Below, in pieces: positions 8,701 to 18,965 of a DNA stretch of 64,000 nucleotides. Location of the stretch: the NCBI RefSeq assembly GCF_000524195.1, contig NW_020170465.1, positions 38,497 through 102,496 on the forward strand, written 5' to 3'. Numbering within the stretch: position 1 is the stretch's first letter; each line of letters starts with the position of its first letter. The stretch is from Echinococcus granulosus (lineage: Eukaryota; Platyhelminthes; Cestoda; Cyclophyllidea; Taeniidae). The notes under the pieces are model-generated. The model was given only the letters and a program-made list of their open reading frames with translations. It ran no database searches and was not told the DNA's origin. A program made the translations under genes and the position numbers.

Positions 8701-11268
8701 AGTCTACCAGTGTCTATGCCGTCAATCCCAGGAGAGTTTTTCAGTCGGTCGCTTAGGTTGCTCGAATAATTATTTTGGCTTTTCTGTTTCGTTACAGGCA
8801 CAGCAAATCCTGCCGACGAGACTGATCGCATTGAAGCTGCAGTTAGCGAGACAACGGGTGGAAGCTACGTCCTCACTCAGCGATGGTTGCACGACATGAA
8901 GAAGATTGCCTCCGAAAATGGTACGTCACACGCGCTTCGGTCCTCTTTCCAATGATAGTTGCGTCATCTCCAAAAAAGGTTAATATTATGCTGTAGAGAG
9001 ACATACTGCTGAGAAATGTTTTAAAGGAGGTACTTTTTGTAGCGTTTGCAATTACCTGCTCCCACATAGCCGTCACGATTCTGCCTCAACATTACGCAAT
9101 CATAGACTTGCTACTTTCTGTGTCACGTGTTTTTTGCCATGTTTCGCACCCAAAGGGCTCATATCTGACATCCATGCGCAAAACTGGTGTTAGAGGTAGG
9201 AACATACTGCTTGAACCTGATAGTAAAGAAGCCGTTGTATTTGATCTCGCACTTCCCTGCTTGAAAGTCCTTAAAAGATAGGCATCGAAATAGTCCCAGA
9301 ATAGGGTTTTACCACCGCATCAGCGTCAAAATAATCAAAAAAGTAATCCGGAAGGATTTATCTGTTTGGATGAGGAGGGTGTATGAATGCTACTATGAAG
9401 AACATCGAATCGCGGACGGTTGAAAGAGTTCATGGATTTCTATCATCAATGTAGAATGTTCATCACCGCGTGCGTTTGGACGAAGGCATGGGCCGAGTAG
9501 CTTTGTCTGTCGTCCTGAAGAGAGGAATATGGAATGGAGCAGACTATACGGTAGCGAACAAATTGACTCAATAGCATCCTTTTTTCCCAACTTTGCGTCA
9601 CAGTAAAATATCTCGTCATAATTTAATCAAACAAATTAGCTTTAACAATGGGAATCCCTCTCTCTTTGCGTCATTTATTTTCAGCAACGCATTTCACTTT
9701 ATTTTTGTAGAGAAAAACCAATGCTAAGTAGGAGGAGGCTGCTAGAGGGTTTTTCAGGATCAGTGGTAAAAAAAACGTACATTCCATTTCTTTTCTCCTT
9801 TTTGTAGTGAAAACAATGGAGGCTAATGTCGGCCGTACAAAAACGGACAACATTAGGATAGAACCGATTGCTCCCACCTCGCATCTTGGTCGGGTCAAAC
9901 GTGGTGAGTTGCACATGAAATGCATCCTTTAATTACTCATTGGAATAGATTTATGGAATTGCATGTTCAAAGGTTTACTTTCGCCTTGAAAGCCGATGTG
10001 GAAGTACAGGTGGTGGGCAATTGCCTCATTTGTGACTTTTAATGCCGTTGTGATACTGTATTGCCTTTTCCCCATCTAGAAGTGGTTTTACTTGAGTAAG
10101 AAATAGAACTACTTGGTAAGAATTGAGAAATGCATATTGCTTGTACTTGGGGAAGGTCCCTCTCACCACTAATTGCAATGGAAACAGATATTCTTTGTTG
10201 TTGCTACAGGGGAGGCATTGATTTGCAGGGATATTTAGAGGGTGTGAAAGCATAACTATCCTGCTTAAACATTCCCACAAATAGTAACGTTTGGACAATG
10301 CACCATAACTCCCACGCGGCATTGGTTGAATCATTACGGAACATCCTGTCCGCAGTGGCACCCAGTGTAAGCTAAGTGAGAGTGGATGATTTCTTGTAAA
10401 ACTCCGCGTTAGATGGTGGATAGACCAGGTGTAACAGGCTTACAAAGCCATTAGCAGAACTTTCGCAGAAGCAGCTATTGAAACTGTGGAATGATAACCA
10501 CCATAGATGGGGTAGTCGTACATCTATCTCCCGCGCAGTTACATCTTCAGATCAAATGTCTCACAGTGGATTGGATGAGCAGTGGATGGGAGTGTCGTCA
10601 GCGAGCAAACTGCGCCTGAAGTCTTCTGCGCACATGGTGATTTTGTATCCGGTATAAGATGGTCGTGGGGTCGGGGTTGACTCCTAACTTGGCTGTTGCT
10701 CCTTTCCTCACCATGCGGTGTTGGATGAGGACCCACACTAGTACCATCGTCTGCCTTTTGACTAAAGAATTTAGTAGTGGTAGTGGTAGGAGGAGATTCG
10801 ACACACCTTAAAGCTTATATTGCCGCTGTAATAGCATCCCTTTTTGATAGTACACTTGTGCTAGGCAACAAGGTGTTTTCATCCCATCTCCGCCTTGGTA
10901 GAGAGAGATCCCCCATGAGGGAAGTGAGCTAATGTAGTAGCTGAAGCAAGCAGTGGAAAGGTAATCAAATGTTTTTGACATTTTCAGATGCTGCGGACAC
11001 AAGCGGCATGACGGGACGAATGGTGCGCCACTCACTACCATACGGCATCGCCTCAGGTGAATGCGGTCTCTTCTTTGTAGCCTACACGAAGTCACCGCAA
11101 ATCTTCGACTGGGCACTGGATCGCATGGCAGGCCTGTCGCATGATCGTATCGAGGACGGGTTGTTCCACTTCACTCGTCCCCTCACCGGTGCCTACTTCT
11201 ACTCACCCAGTCGTGTGGAGTTGGAGACGATTTTAAAGGGAGGTGGAAAGCGTTTTAGCCTGCTGTAA
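5387..11268 (+). CDS. DyP-type haem peroxidase gene
   Basis: DyP-type peroxidases use haem and H2O2 to oxidise dyes and other substrates. They are common in bacteria and fungi and rare in animals. Visible exons are 5387-5771, a gap-disrupted exon from 5856, 6833-7010, 8311-8472, 8798-8920, 9808-9903 and 10988-11268; every junction from 7010 onward keeps phase 1. Family hallmarks appear in order: MPSTGGDIL, YRDGRDLSGF, the catalytic GxxDG motif as GFVDGTANP, GGSYVLTQRWLHDM, NVGRTKTDN, the proximal-His block PTSHLGR, and RMVRHSLPYG with the expected arginines near the C-terminus. Before the catalytic part lies an extension of about 100 residues beginning MSYSSRLQTLTRSM, basic and then hydrophobic, which suggests mitochondrial import. 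The visible coding length is about 407 residues without the gap exon. No break is seen, so the gene looks functional. Confidence 0.85.
5856..5963 (+). CDS. DyP exon 2, mostly lost in the assembly gap
   Basis: ACTTTTTCTAG looks like an acceptor and is followed by only eight bases before the run of N. DyP proteins have an N-terminal segment (usually QPGI-like) before the first strand, and that segment is missing from the visible exons. The phases of exon 1 (one base) and exon 3 (phase 0) also require something between them. Confidence 0.4.
5864..5963. other. Assembly gap (100 N)
   Basis: Exactly 100 N, a conventional placeholder of unknown true size. It interrupts the peroxidase gene. Confidence 0.99.
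5964..6832 (+). other. DyP intron 2
   Basis: No exon seen. About 6480-6720 resembles 16560-16820 in places (TTCCATTTGT-AATGTAAAT, and GACGTCT..CC/TC..GTGGCAGTA), so it holds a worn copy of a dispersed repeat. Confidence 0.35.
6833..7010 (+). CDS. DyP exon 3
   Basis: Acceptor CTTCGCTTAG, donor GTAAAT, 178 bp. Encodes IVGLAFGQEFLAKIYPD and ends MPST. This is the first half of the ferredoxin-like fold, running to the conserved proline before GGD. Confidence 0.85.
7011..8310 (+). other. DyP intron 3
   Basis: No coding signal. About 7665-7750 is similar to 17470-17560 (ACGAAAGA..C.TATTTTTGT.ACAC, then AGTAGAAAT..AATGACG), part of the dispersed repeat described below. Confidence 0.4.
8311..8472 (+). 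CDS. DyP exon 4
   Basis: 162 bp, phase 1 to phase 1. Encodes GGDILVHAVCGEQGKLFELA and ends YRDGRDLSGFVD, giving the GGD and most of the GxxDG block. Donor GTGGGT. Confidence 0.9.
8473..8797 (+). other. DyP intron 4
   Basis: 325 nt ending TTCTGTTTCGTTACAG. Nothing else recognised. Confidence 0.6.
8798..8920 (+). CDS. DyP exon 5
   Basis: 123 bp. Encodes GTANPADETDRIEAAV and GGSYVLTQRWLHDMKKIASE. The catalytic aspartate motif is completed across the exon 4-5 junction (GFVDG). Donor GTACGT. Confidence 0.9.
8921..9807 (+). other. DyP intron 5
   Basis: 887 nt with no exon or recognised repeat. It ends TTCTCCTTTTTGTAG. Confidence 0.5.
9808..9903 (+). CDS. DyP exon 6
   Basis: 96 bp. Encodes KTMEANVGRTKTDNIR, then APTSHLGRVKR. 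The His of the TSH block is the expected proximal haem ligand. Donor GTGAGT, phase 1. Confidence 0.9.
9904..10987 (+). other. DyP intron 6
   Basis: 1,084 nt. No exon, RNA gene or clear repeat found. Confidence 0.5.
10988..11268 (+). CDS. DyP exon 7 (C-terminus)
   Basis: Acceptor TTTGACATTTTCAG; stop TAA at 11266-11268. Encodes RMVRHSLPYGIASGECGLFF, then AYTKSPQIFDWALDRM and LTGAYFYSP, the conserved end of DyP proteins. The protein ends KRFSLL, which is not a standard peroxisomal signal. Confidence 0.9.
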
Positions 11269-11695
11269 AATCCATCAATCCAACCGGTCACTTGGTACAA
11301 TGCATTGTACCAGTTCTTTCCTTGTAGTATGCCTCGACTGTTTTGAAACAACAGAAATGATGTTTTACGTCTTCTCTGCACTGTGGTTACCATGTTGAAT
11401 AGACCACTGTGAAATCTTGACTACATTTACTTCGCAGTGAAGACGTCAGTACTTGGGCTACCTTGAGCTGTTGTAGCATTCAACGTGATTGCAGTTGGCT
11501 CATTCCTCCTTTGAACGAACCTTGGGAGCCTCCATTGAAGCAAGATTTCCGATACGATCCGGACAAGTGATTTGTCATGGAGAAGTGATCTTATAGATTT
11601 GGTGCGAATGGGCTTGTCCAGATTAGGTTTGTTTGCAGATAATGCAAAAATGTCAACTCCGGTTGACTGAGTAGTCGAAAGCTTAGTGGAGATGT
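11269..11695. other. Intergenic DNA after the DyP gene
   Basis: No gene seen. I found no clear AATAAA close behind the DyP stop. Confidence 0.4.
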
Positions 11696-12330
11696 TTGGG
11701 GAATAGGAAAGCCATCTCAACTCTCAAACACAGTGCTGTGTTTTGCTCTACTCTACTCCACTCTATTCTATTGTTCTCCTCTGTCTTGCAGCGCTCTCTT
11801 TTGCAATGTTCTCTGCTCTTGTTTAAAGACACTCTTATCTCCCTACCAGAGGTGGGAATTGCTGGACAGTCTGGCGCTTAATTCATGTTGGAGTTGCTCA
11901 ACTCTGTGACATCTAGATGTACTTTCCTCTTCAATGCTACAGAATCCTCCTTTTGTAGAGGCAGGTTGTTAATGCCCCTTTGTATAAATTTCACCCCCTA
12001 AGTCCTGCTTTTGGGCCTTTTACAACCATATCACATCTAATTCGACTTCAACTAGCAAATGCTCTCATGTCTGCACTGTTTCTGAAGCTTTTTTGCGGAC
12101 TGAAGCATGCTTCTTGCAAATACGAGATGAGGAAAAAGAAGTTTTCTTGATTACCCAGGAATGTTTGCCACAACAACCTGCTATCGGTGGTCATGATCTT
12201 ATTGCCAGCCATAGTGCCATCAACAGAAGTAGACAATGGGTAGTAGAAGTGGCTCGCAGTGGGAGAACTAGTGAGTCAATGTTTGTCTGTCGACCTTGAA
12301 ATTCCATAAGCTGTCTGAGAAGAAAAGGAG
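11696..12330. repeat. Long dispersed repeat, copy 1
   Basis: Aligns in the same orientation with 17580-18210. Shared landmarks are CTCTACTCCA/CTCTACTCC runs, GAGAGGTAG/AGAGGTGGGAATTG, GTACTTTCCTCTTCAATGCT, GAAGCTTTTTTGC and TTTTCTTGATT, ending at GTC..CCTTGAAAT. The element type is unknown; I see no ORF or terminal repeat. Confidence 0.6.
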
Positions 12331-14837
12331 CCGTGAGTTAGCAAAGTCACTGGTGCCAATTTTTTTAACAAATTCTGTGAAGACTGACCTAGGGCATGTG
12401 ATGCTTGCATGAGGGGTTCAGTTGGCCCCAATTTCATTCACAAGTTGCATTCACTCCTTGGGGGGATATCAAAGCAGATCATACACCACGCGTGAATAAT
12501 CACAATTAGAAAAACACCTTTTGTATATGTAGGAAAAGTTCTCACACTTTTATGGTATACTTGAAAAGTGGTTAGACGTCCACTAAAGCTACCTTTGTAC
12601 GTTGTTAACACTTGTGCATAGCATGCAATAGAGTATAGGTCCAAGTTGGTCTATCGTTAGGGTCTATTTAATGCCTACCCTGCTACTTTTCCACCATTTG
12701 GAAACTGTACAAAATGATTATTAAAAGCATGTGATGCTATGCAATCTCGTCGTCTTGGCGTGGAGGGTTAAAATCGGTTTCAAGAGCACAGAGGAGTTGG
12801 GGTGGGCAGCACCAAGATTTGTCATCCAGAAGCAATTTCATCACCTTGACGTTAGTGGTAAACCACTCAAAGGAAGGAAGGTTCTCCACGCTTGATAATG
12901 AAGGGAATGCGTGTAACAGCAATATTTACTTGTGTATCGTAGTATTTTTTTGCACCTACATGCAAAAAAGGAAGGAAGCGGTTCCGTAAATAGATGTTTA
13001 CTTAAAAAATGACAATGAGCTTGAAGAGCTGCTTATTTGATCCTCACTTTTTGCCCGTATTTTAAAAAATCCGCTCTACATTTCATTTCTATAGTCAGCT
13101 AACTGACTGACCTCCGCCGAGAAGTGGCCTTTGAATTTCACTGTTCATGTTGGGAAGGGGCATATCCTTGCTCAGACGATTTTATTTATCATCTACAATG
13201 CACTTTTAAGCTATGTGTCACGTCATGCTAAGGTCAATGTGTCTGTTTTCTATGTTTGTTTGTGTTTGCGCGGGCGTATGTGCGTAGTGGACTGTCCATG
13301 TCAATGTTCACCTGCAGGGGTGTCAATGTGCATTAAATCTAGCTGCTCCAAAGTAAAGCTATTTTACAGAAAGCTGTACATTTTGGAGTAGAATTCGGGG
13401 CGAAAAAGGAGGCCGCCAGACACCCTTTGGTGTTGGAAAATGCGAGAGAATCTGTTATTCATTGGGTGTGGTCAATTACTTACAAGCAGCACAGGAAACC
13501 AACACAAAATTTCCATTTACCTCCACATTTTCACTAATGGAGAGCAGCGTTTTGGATATTTAATGTTCATTTTCTGTATTGGTTTTGAATAGGTGAACAC
13601 ACCCAACGGGCCTTAAATTGACGCATCAGCAATCAGCGGTTGTATTAGAAAAATTTTTTCTGGGCGGGGAGGGGAAAATAGAAATATATTTAGCCTTTGC
13701 ATCGTCGTGCTAGAAGAAGCGGAACAGGGTAACTGCTTGAACAGAACACAGCAAAAGTACTTTAAGGTGGCTCAAACAGTGCGTGTTAGAGAAGCTGTAA
13801 TATGAGTAGCAAAATGAACTTCTTTTTTATTACGTGTGGAGCTGAAAACGGAAAGACAACGCATGTCTGCTTACGTTCTCCTTGATTCTTCCTCCACCTG
13901 GAAGCATTTCGAGGAAGAAGTACAAGGTCGGCACTTAAAGCACATCCTTCTCAACCTAACCTTACACTTTGTAGGAAATCTCTTCATTGAACCTGGGAAA
14001 TACTAAAAAGATGTCTTTTCAAGTTGTTGTTTGCCCTCTGCCAGTTGTGTGGATACCGTAATTTTGTCCGGGTGCCAAACGGAAAATATGATCAATGTGT
14101 AACCCTTGCACGCACCTGTAGGGAATCGTGTGGAGTTGGCGATGCGTAAGAGATAAGTTTAGACGTGGTGCAGATATTGGGTGTCAAATATTTTACATCT
14201 TGGCAACCAGAAGGTCAAGGTAAATAAGGAAGGCAAGTGTTGGTAGATTCAGTGATCTCTTCATGAGTGCGCTGAGGTGCTTTCGAGTGAGATTCTTTCT
14301 CCTTAGAGGTTTTACAAGCTTGATTAAAATTTTTTATTGAAATTTGCAGGAGGTAGCCAGAATGGGATGCAGAAATGAAATACACTGCCTGAATGTCATG
14401 TCAAGTGTTTGTGGAATAGAACTATTCTCCATTCCTTAATTTCGAAGTTTTAGGCAGGTGAATAAATGAAGCAGGAGATGAATAATTCGCCTGATGAAAA
14501 GTTTGTACTAAGTTTGAGATTATAGATATTTGTGACTAAGATTAGCGTCTATCACATTATAGAGAAACAAATTAACCGATGTTACTTACAGAATAAAAGT
14601 AGTAGGTGGCAACCAAAAGTTAATTTGAGCTTATGTTTAAAATAATTTACCTGATTAGTCCTTGGCTAGTGTACTACTGCATGCCATCCTTTGCCAGTTC
14701 ATGCTGTTGACGAATTCATTTATTCTTATCAGCGCTGAGGTTTTGTTTTTCCACTTAAGGCTTCCTTTTCGCCTTCTCTTCCTTTTTTCTCTTATTTGTT
14801 TTCCTTTTCGCCTTTCCTAAGCTTTAACATTACCCAT
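12331..14837. other. Gene-poor stretch
   Basis: No exon chain or recognisable protein fragment on either strand. Short open frames (for example 13131-13391) have no protein-like composition. Confidence 0.4.
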
Positions 14838-15530
14838 AGAGGTGATGTTTTGGTCACTTCAAATGCAACCGATTTCTATGCCTCCTTCAAACGTAGGTTG
14901 GAAATAATAGACACTGAAATGGTGTCTAGCTACTTAAGTTAACCTCGATATCTCGTTCAGTCGGACGACGTAAGGGGGTCTCGTTCTTGTGAGGTACTAG
15001 ACATCTCTAAACAAGAAGCAATACCAAGCCTTTAAAAAATTGTCGGATTCAGTCAAGCAGTTTGCGTATTCTGCAGAAGATTTAGGAGTGGTAATTATCA
15101 CGGTTTTTCTTGATATCGCTGCAAGGGAGAATGGGTTTGCGGTAGCTATTGTAACTTTGAATTAATATCCTGACTTAGTTCTTAAGTTGAAGAAGCGGCG
15201 TCCAAATTTGTCCGTAAAATTTACACCTAATGATTAAGTGCTGACCTCAGTTATTTTCAACATTTGATGTTTAAAAAATTTCTTCGGCTGCGCAGGCGTT
15301 TGTCGAATATGTTAGGATGGAAGTGTTAAACAGCCACCGACAGATTGCTGAGTTTCACAAAGTCATTTCAAAGGTCCCTTCCAGAAAAGTGTGGTCAAAT
15401 TTGCTATTTTGCATTATAAAAACCACAGATTTGTCCGCTTTTCAGGAAATTACATCTACCTCAAAGTAGCTTAAAACAGACGATCTTGATAGCAGTGGAC
15501 ATCAATGAGTAGGTCAGTCGTCTATCAGGT
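14838..15530 (+). pseudogene. Decayed second copy of the FBXO7-like gene
   Basis: This plus-strand stretch matches the minus-strand gene at 3150-3880. In order it shows an SNATDFYAS segment, the shared nucleotide run GTTCAGTCGGACGAC, the FEKLSDSVK-like segment (AAAAATTGTCGGATTC), the AAGCGGCGTCC run, and near the end a match to the ILVDIHE segment (TTGATAGCAGTGGACATCAAT). Frameshifts and stops interrupt it, and the GIVSGD motif is destroyed. It retains intron-like spacing, so it is a DNA-level duplicate and not a processed copy. Confidence 0.55.
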
Positions 15531-17469
15531 ACGCTGGGTACTCAGCCTTCGAAAATAATAGTTCGGAATGTCCAAAGAAAGCATTCAGAAGGCCACATTA
15601 TCATAGATATTTAGAGCCATGCAATACTGATTTGTGCAGACTATTTGAAGTGGAGCAAGGTGGTGCCGATACATGAAGATGTCCCTTGGGTAATACTTAA
15701 CTAGCGGTAAGTTTTATTTAATGTTAGACAATGTTCGACATCATCCAGATGTAAACTGTTACCTTGATTATGAGATCGCGAGATATAGGAATGAGGTAAG
15801 AAATTACCATCATCTTCCATAACCCTAAAGATTATCAGAGATCAGAATTTGCTGGATATATTGTACATTCAACCATTCTGGTCACGTCTATCCCATGACG
15901 TCTAGCCCTACCTGCCAAATCCGAAACCCACTTATCAAAGCTGCAAAATTAAGGTTTCTAATAGGCAAGTGCTAGTGAATGGAAGAGATAATATTTATTA
16001 AATGAAAAAAATACTATCAGCCTTTGCTTTCTCCCTTCTGTCTCCTAGGCAATAGGGAAGTGTTCCCAAATTTTAGCTTTACAATGTGAATTTAGAAACG
16101 AGGAGTGGGTTATGAGGGTAAGGGACAGGGGGCTTCCTTATATGGTTAAAACTTTCTGGCTTTATCCAAGAAAAATGAATTAAAAGCAGAACTAATTTTT
16201 TACTTTTTCGCATGAATTACGTCGTGATATACCAAATCGGGTAGATGGATGTCTAATCCCACTGCACAAACACAGGCTGCAATCAGAATCAAAATCTTAC
16301 TGAGATGATGTTGCACCTTCCATAGCGGTGTGCGTTGGTTAGTGAATGGATAGCTGCAGTGAAATGTCGCACAGTTTAGTCAAAAGGCCTCCCTTTCAGC
16401 TCGCTAGTTAGATAATCGAGTCTCAAGCAAACATACTTCAGCAAATTTTTCGTTGCGGGATTTGAAAAGTCCCTCCGCTGTTTGCATGCAAACTTCTATT
16501 TTAATTCTCTGATACCGTGAACTTTCACTGGACCATTTGATTTTTCATAGGGCTTCTATTCTAATTTATTATGGAGAAAAAAAGCTTTAATGGAGCCAAA
16601 ACCATTCCATTTGTAAATGTAAATCAAAGGCAAATATTCACTCGATTGTGAAAAATTCCTTTGAACTGCCGGTTAAGGCGCCGAGAAGAGGAGATGCATG
16701 CTTCTAATCTTTTCCAAGGTTTCCTACTTCCACGCTGGAGCTTCGGGGACGTGTATTCCCTTCCATGACGTTGCCTTCTGGCATGAAGGACAGAGACGTC
16801 TTCTCGTGGCAGTACAAGGCATCGTTTAAATTCTGCTGCCAATTTTAGACTGGAGGGCATTTGACGTGCTGAGTAGTGTAAATGTGTATTGTGACACCTG
16901 ATTGACAACTGATCGTACAGCTAATATGGTGCAGTTGTCCCTTCATTTGTGCTTGCCCTCAGTCGCCTGTTGTAAACGGAGTGATTTCGTTTGGACACGA
17001 TGGTAGTGTTTTTCTAGGTCCCTGACTTGAGGCGTCAAGGCTTGTAGCTTAATCAAAACTAATGGCCGTCTGGGCTATGGTGATCATTTCCCTGTAAAAT
17101 TTTGACAAGGGATTTGTTACTATTGTTCCTGCATATAGAAATTTGTGTATTTTACGGGTTCGAAAACGAAGCCACTGCCTGTTGAAAGTAAAGTTCTTAA
17201 GGCGACTCCCCTACTAGGATTATGTAAGAGAGGAAGTTGTATTTCCACCAGTACTTCTGGCTGATGCAAACCCGACTTCATTCCAACTTCCATAAGACAA
17301 ATTCTTTATTCAGATTCCTTGATTGAGTTTTATAGCTCCACCGCCATCGTTGTTTTATAACGTGTGCAATGTCGGTCTTAAAATTTAGATTAACTGATAA
17401 AAATGTTTACTACGTGATACCATGGCAACTGCGGCAAAAGTAGCCAACCTTGTCATGCGGAGCAGTGCT
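15531..17469. other. Gene-poor stretch with worn repeat
   Basis: No gene recognised. 16560-16820 shares fragments with 6480-6720 (see the DyP intron 2 entry). Confidence 0.35.
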
Positions 17470-18210
17470 TACGAAAGAAACCTATTTTTTGTCACACGAC
17501 TGTAGAAATAAAAATGACGCCAAGAGAAAGGATTGTTGGTTAAGTGGATGCCAAACCGACTGATTGGTAGGCCCAGCATGTACCCCTTGGTTACAGCAGA
17601 GCGGCATCTCACCACTTACCCAGCCACTCTACTCCGGTGTACTATACTGCTTTTTTCTGTTTTTTTTTTTTTGCGTATTTAAAATCTTAGTGGAGGTCTT
17701 AGAGGCCAGTAAAGTTATCTGGATGCCTAGACTCGATTGTGTCGATTCCACTCCACTCTTCTATTCTGTGCTCTACTCCAGCTCAAAGGTACTCTCTTTG
17801 CACTACCATTGACGGTAAGCGAGAGGTAGAAATTGATGAATNTCCTTTTGCATAAGTCATTCATGTGTACTTTCCTCTTCAATGCTTCCAAGTCTTCCTT
17901 TCTTACAGCCTATTAGGTAGCACCCACTCGCGTAATTTACGACTCAATGGGTTATGCTTTCGGTCCTTTTGCGATCGGTATTACAACAAGCACTACTTTT
18001 GCTGAAATTTTTCCTATATTTACCCTTCATTTGAAGCTTTTTTGCCGCCTGAGTCATGCTGGTTGAGAATTTGAGGTGAAAATAGAAGGATTTCTTGATT
18101 TTCTCGTACTGCTTACTGCAGTAACTTGATGTTTTTGAAGAAATCAGTGGTCATTAAATGCCCGTATAGGGTATTCACGTCCTTGAAATATCTGATCGAG
18201 GTTTTGAATT
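17470..18210. repeat. Long dispersed repeat, copy 2 (fullest)
   Basis: Its left end (17470-17560) matches 7665-7750 and the rest (17580-18210) matches 11696-12330, so this copy joins segments seen separately elsewhere. It contains a T tract near 17660 and one ambiguous base (17842). Confidence 0.55.
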
Positions 18211-18219
18211 CTGCACCTA

Positions 18220-18237
18220 CGTCACGTATACGTGACG
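18220..18237. repeat. 18-bp perfect palindrome CGTCACGTATACGTGACG
   Basis: A perfect inverted repeat, the longest member of the GTCAC...GTGAC family. It lies between the dispersed repeat and the 3' end of the LAR gene, outside any exon. Confidence 0.85.
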
Positions 18238-18721
18238 CACGTTTTTCGCCAGCTTAGGATGACTGGTTGCACCAAATGGTATGCAGGATAGAATCCTTAT
18301 TGCAAAACCAATCAAATTCAGTTCAGGTTTCTAATAGTACAATAATCTTTGAATGTTTTTATCAACAAAGACCACCATCTATGATAAAGAAAGCCACTTC
18401 CACCAACAGAAGGTTAAGGATAGGATAAAGTCAAACCTTGGTGGGAAACATGTCGAATAGCACCTCAGTCCGATCTTGAAAGAAAACTCAGAACATGTTT
18501 GACATTTTCTACTCTCATTTGGTCACAGGCTATCAGTGCTTACATACATTCATTCACACCAAACCTTGGTCTGACTATGTACAGAAATGCTTGGCGGGAG
18601 GCGAACACACCAAGCAAGTTATTCATGGTTTTTGAAGAAAGTACTCGAGAGAGGGTATGTATAACTGTAGGCGTGAAAGAGCACCAGAAAAGTGGAAAGA
18701 AAATTAAATAGACTGGACAAT
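18238..18721. other. LAR: Presumed 3' UTR and convergent spacer of the LAR gene
   Basis: Follows the LAR stop codon on the minus strand. I could not find a clear AATAAA or ATTAAA hexamer in the first few hundred bases, so the 3' end is undefined. Confidence 0.35.
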
Positions 18722-18965
18722 CTAGGAGAGGGTGGAAGAGGGCGTTTGTGTAGTCGTTTGGTTGACGGGAAGTGGTTCGTAGAGATTTAAGTACTCCAGT
18801 GCAGTGGTATAGCAGAAGGCATACTCCGTGGGGGTCTCGACAAGACCACGTCGTTGCCACCAGAGTAGTTTTGTTGTCTGAAAGGCGTCAACAACGCCTT
18901 CGACACGCATTCGATCGAAGAGGATGGAGAGCATCAGAAACATGCCTGTGTAGCCAGTCCCGGTC
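18722..18965 (-). CDS. LAR: LAR exon: D2 end and stop codon
   Basis: Joined to the previous exon it reads [12 protein letters not shown] in place of [10 protein letters not shown]; Tyr takes the place of the P-loop Arg. Then [39 protein letters not shown] and a short Thr/Pro-rich tail ending TPSSTLS, TAG at 18724-18722. Acceptor TATGTTTTAACAG. Confidence 0.92.

Noticed and set aside
11257..11268. Peroxisomal C-terminal signal on the DyP protein
   Set aside because: The protein ends FSLL, which lacks the basic middle residue of a standard PTS1.
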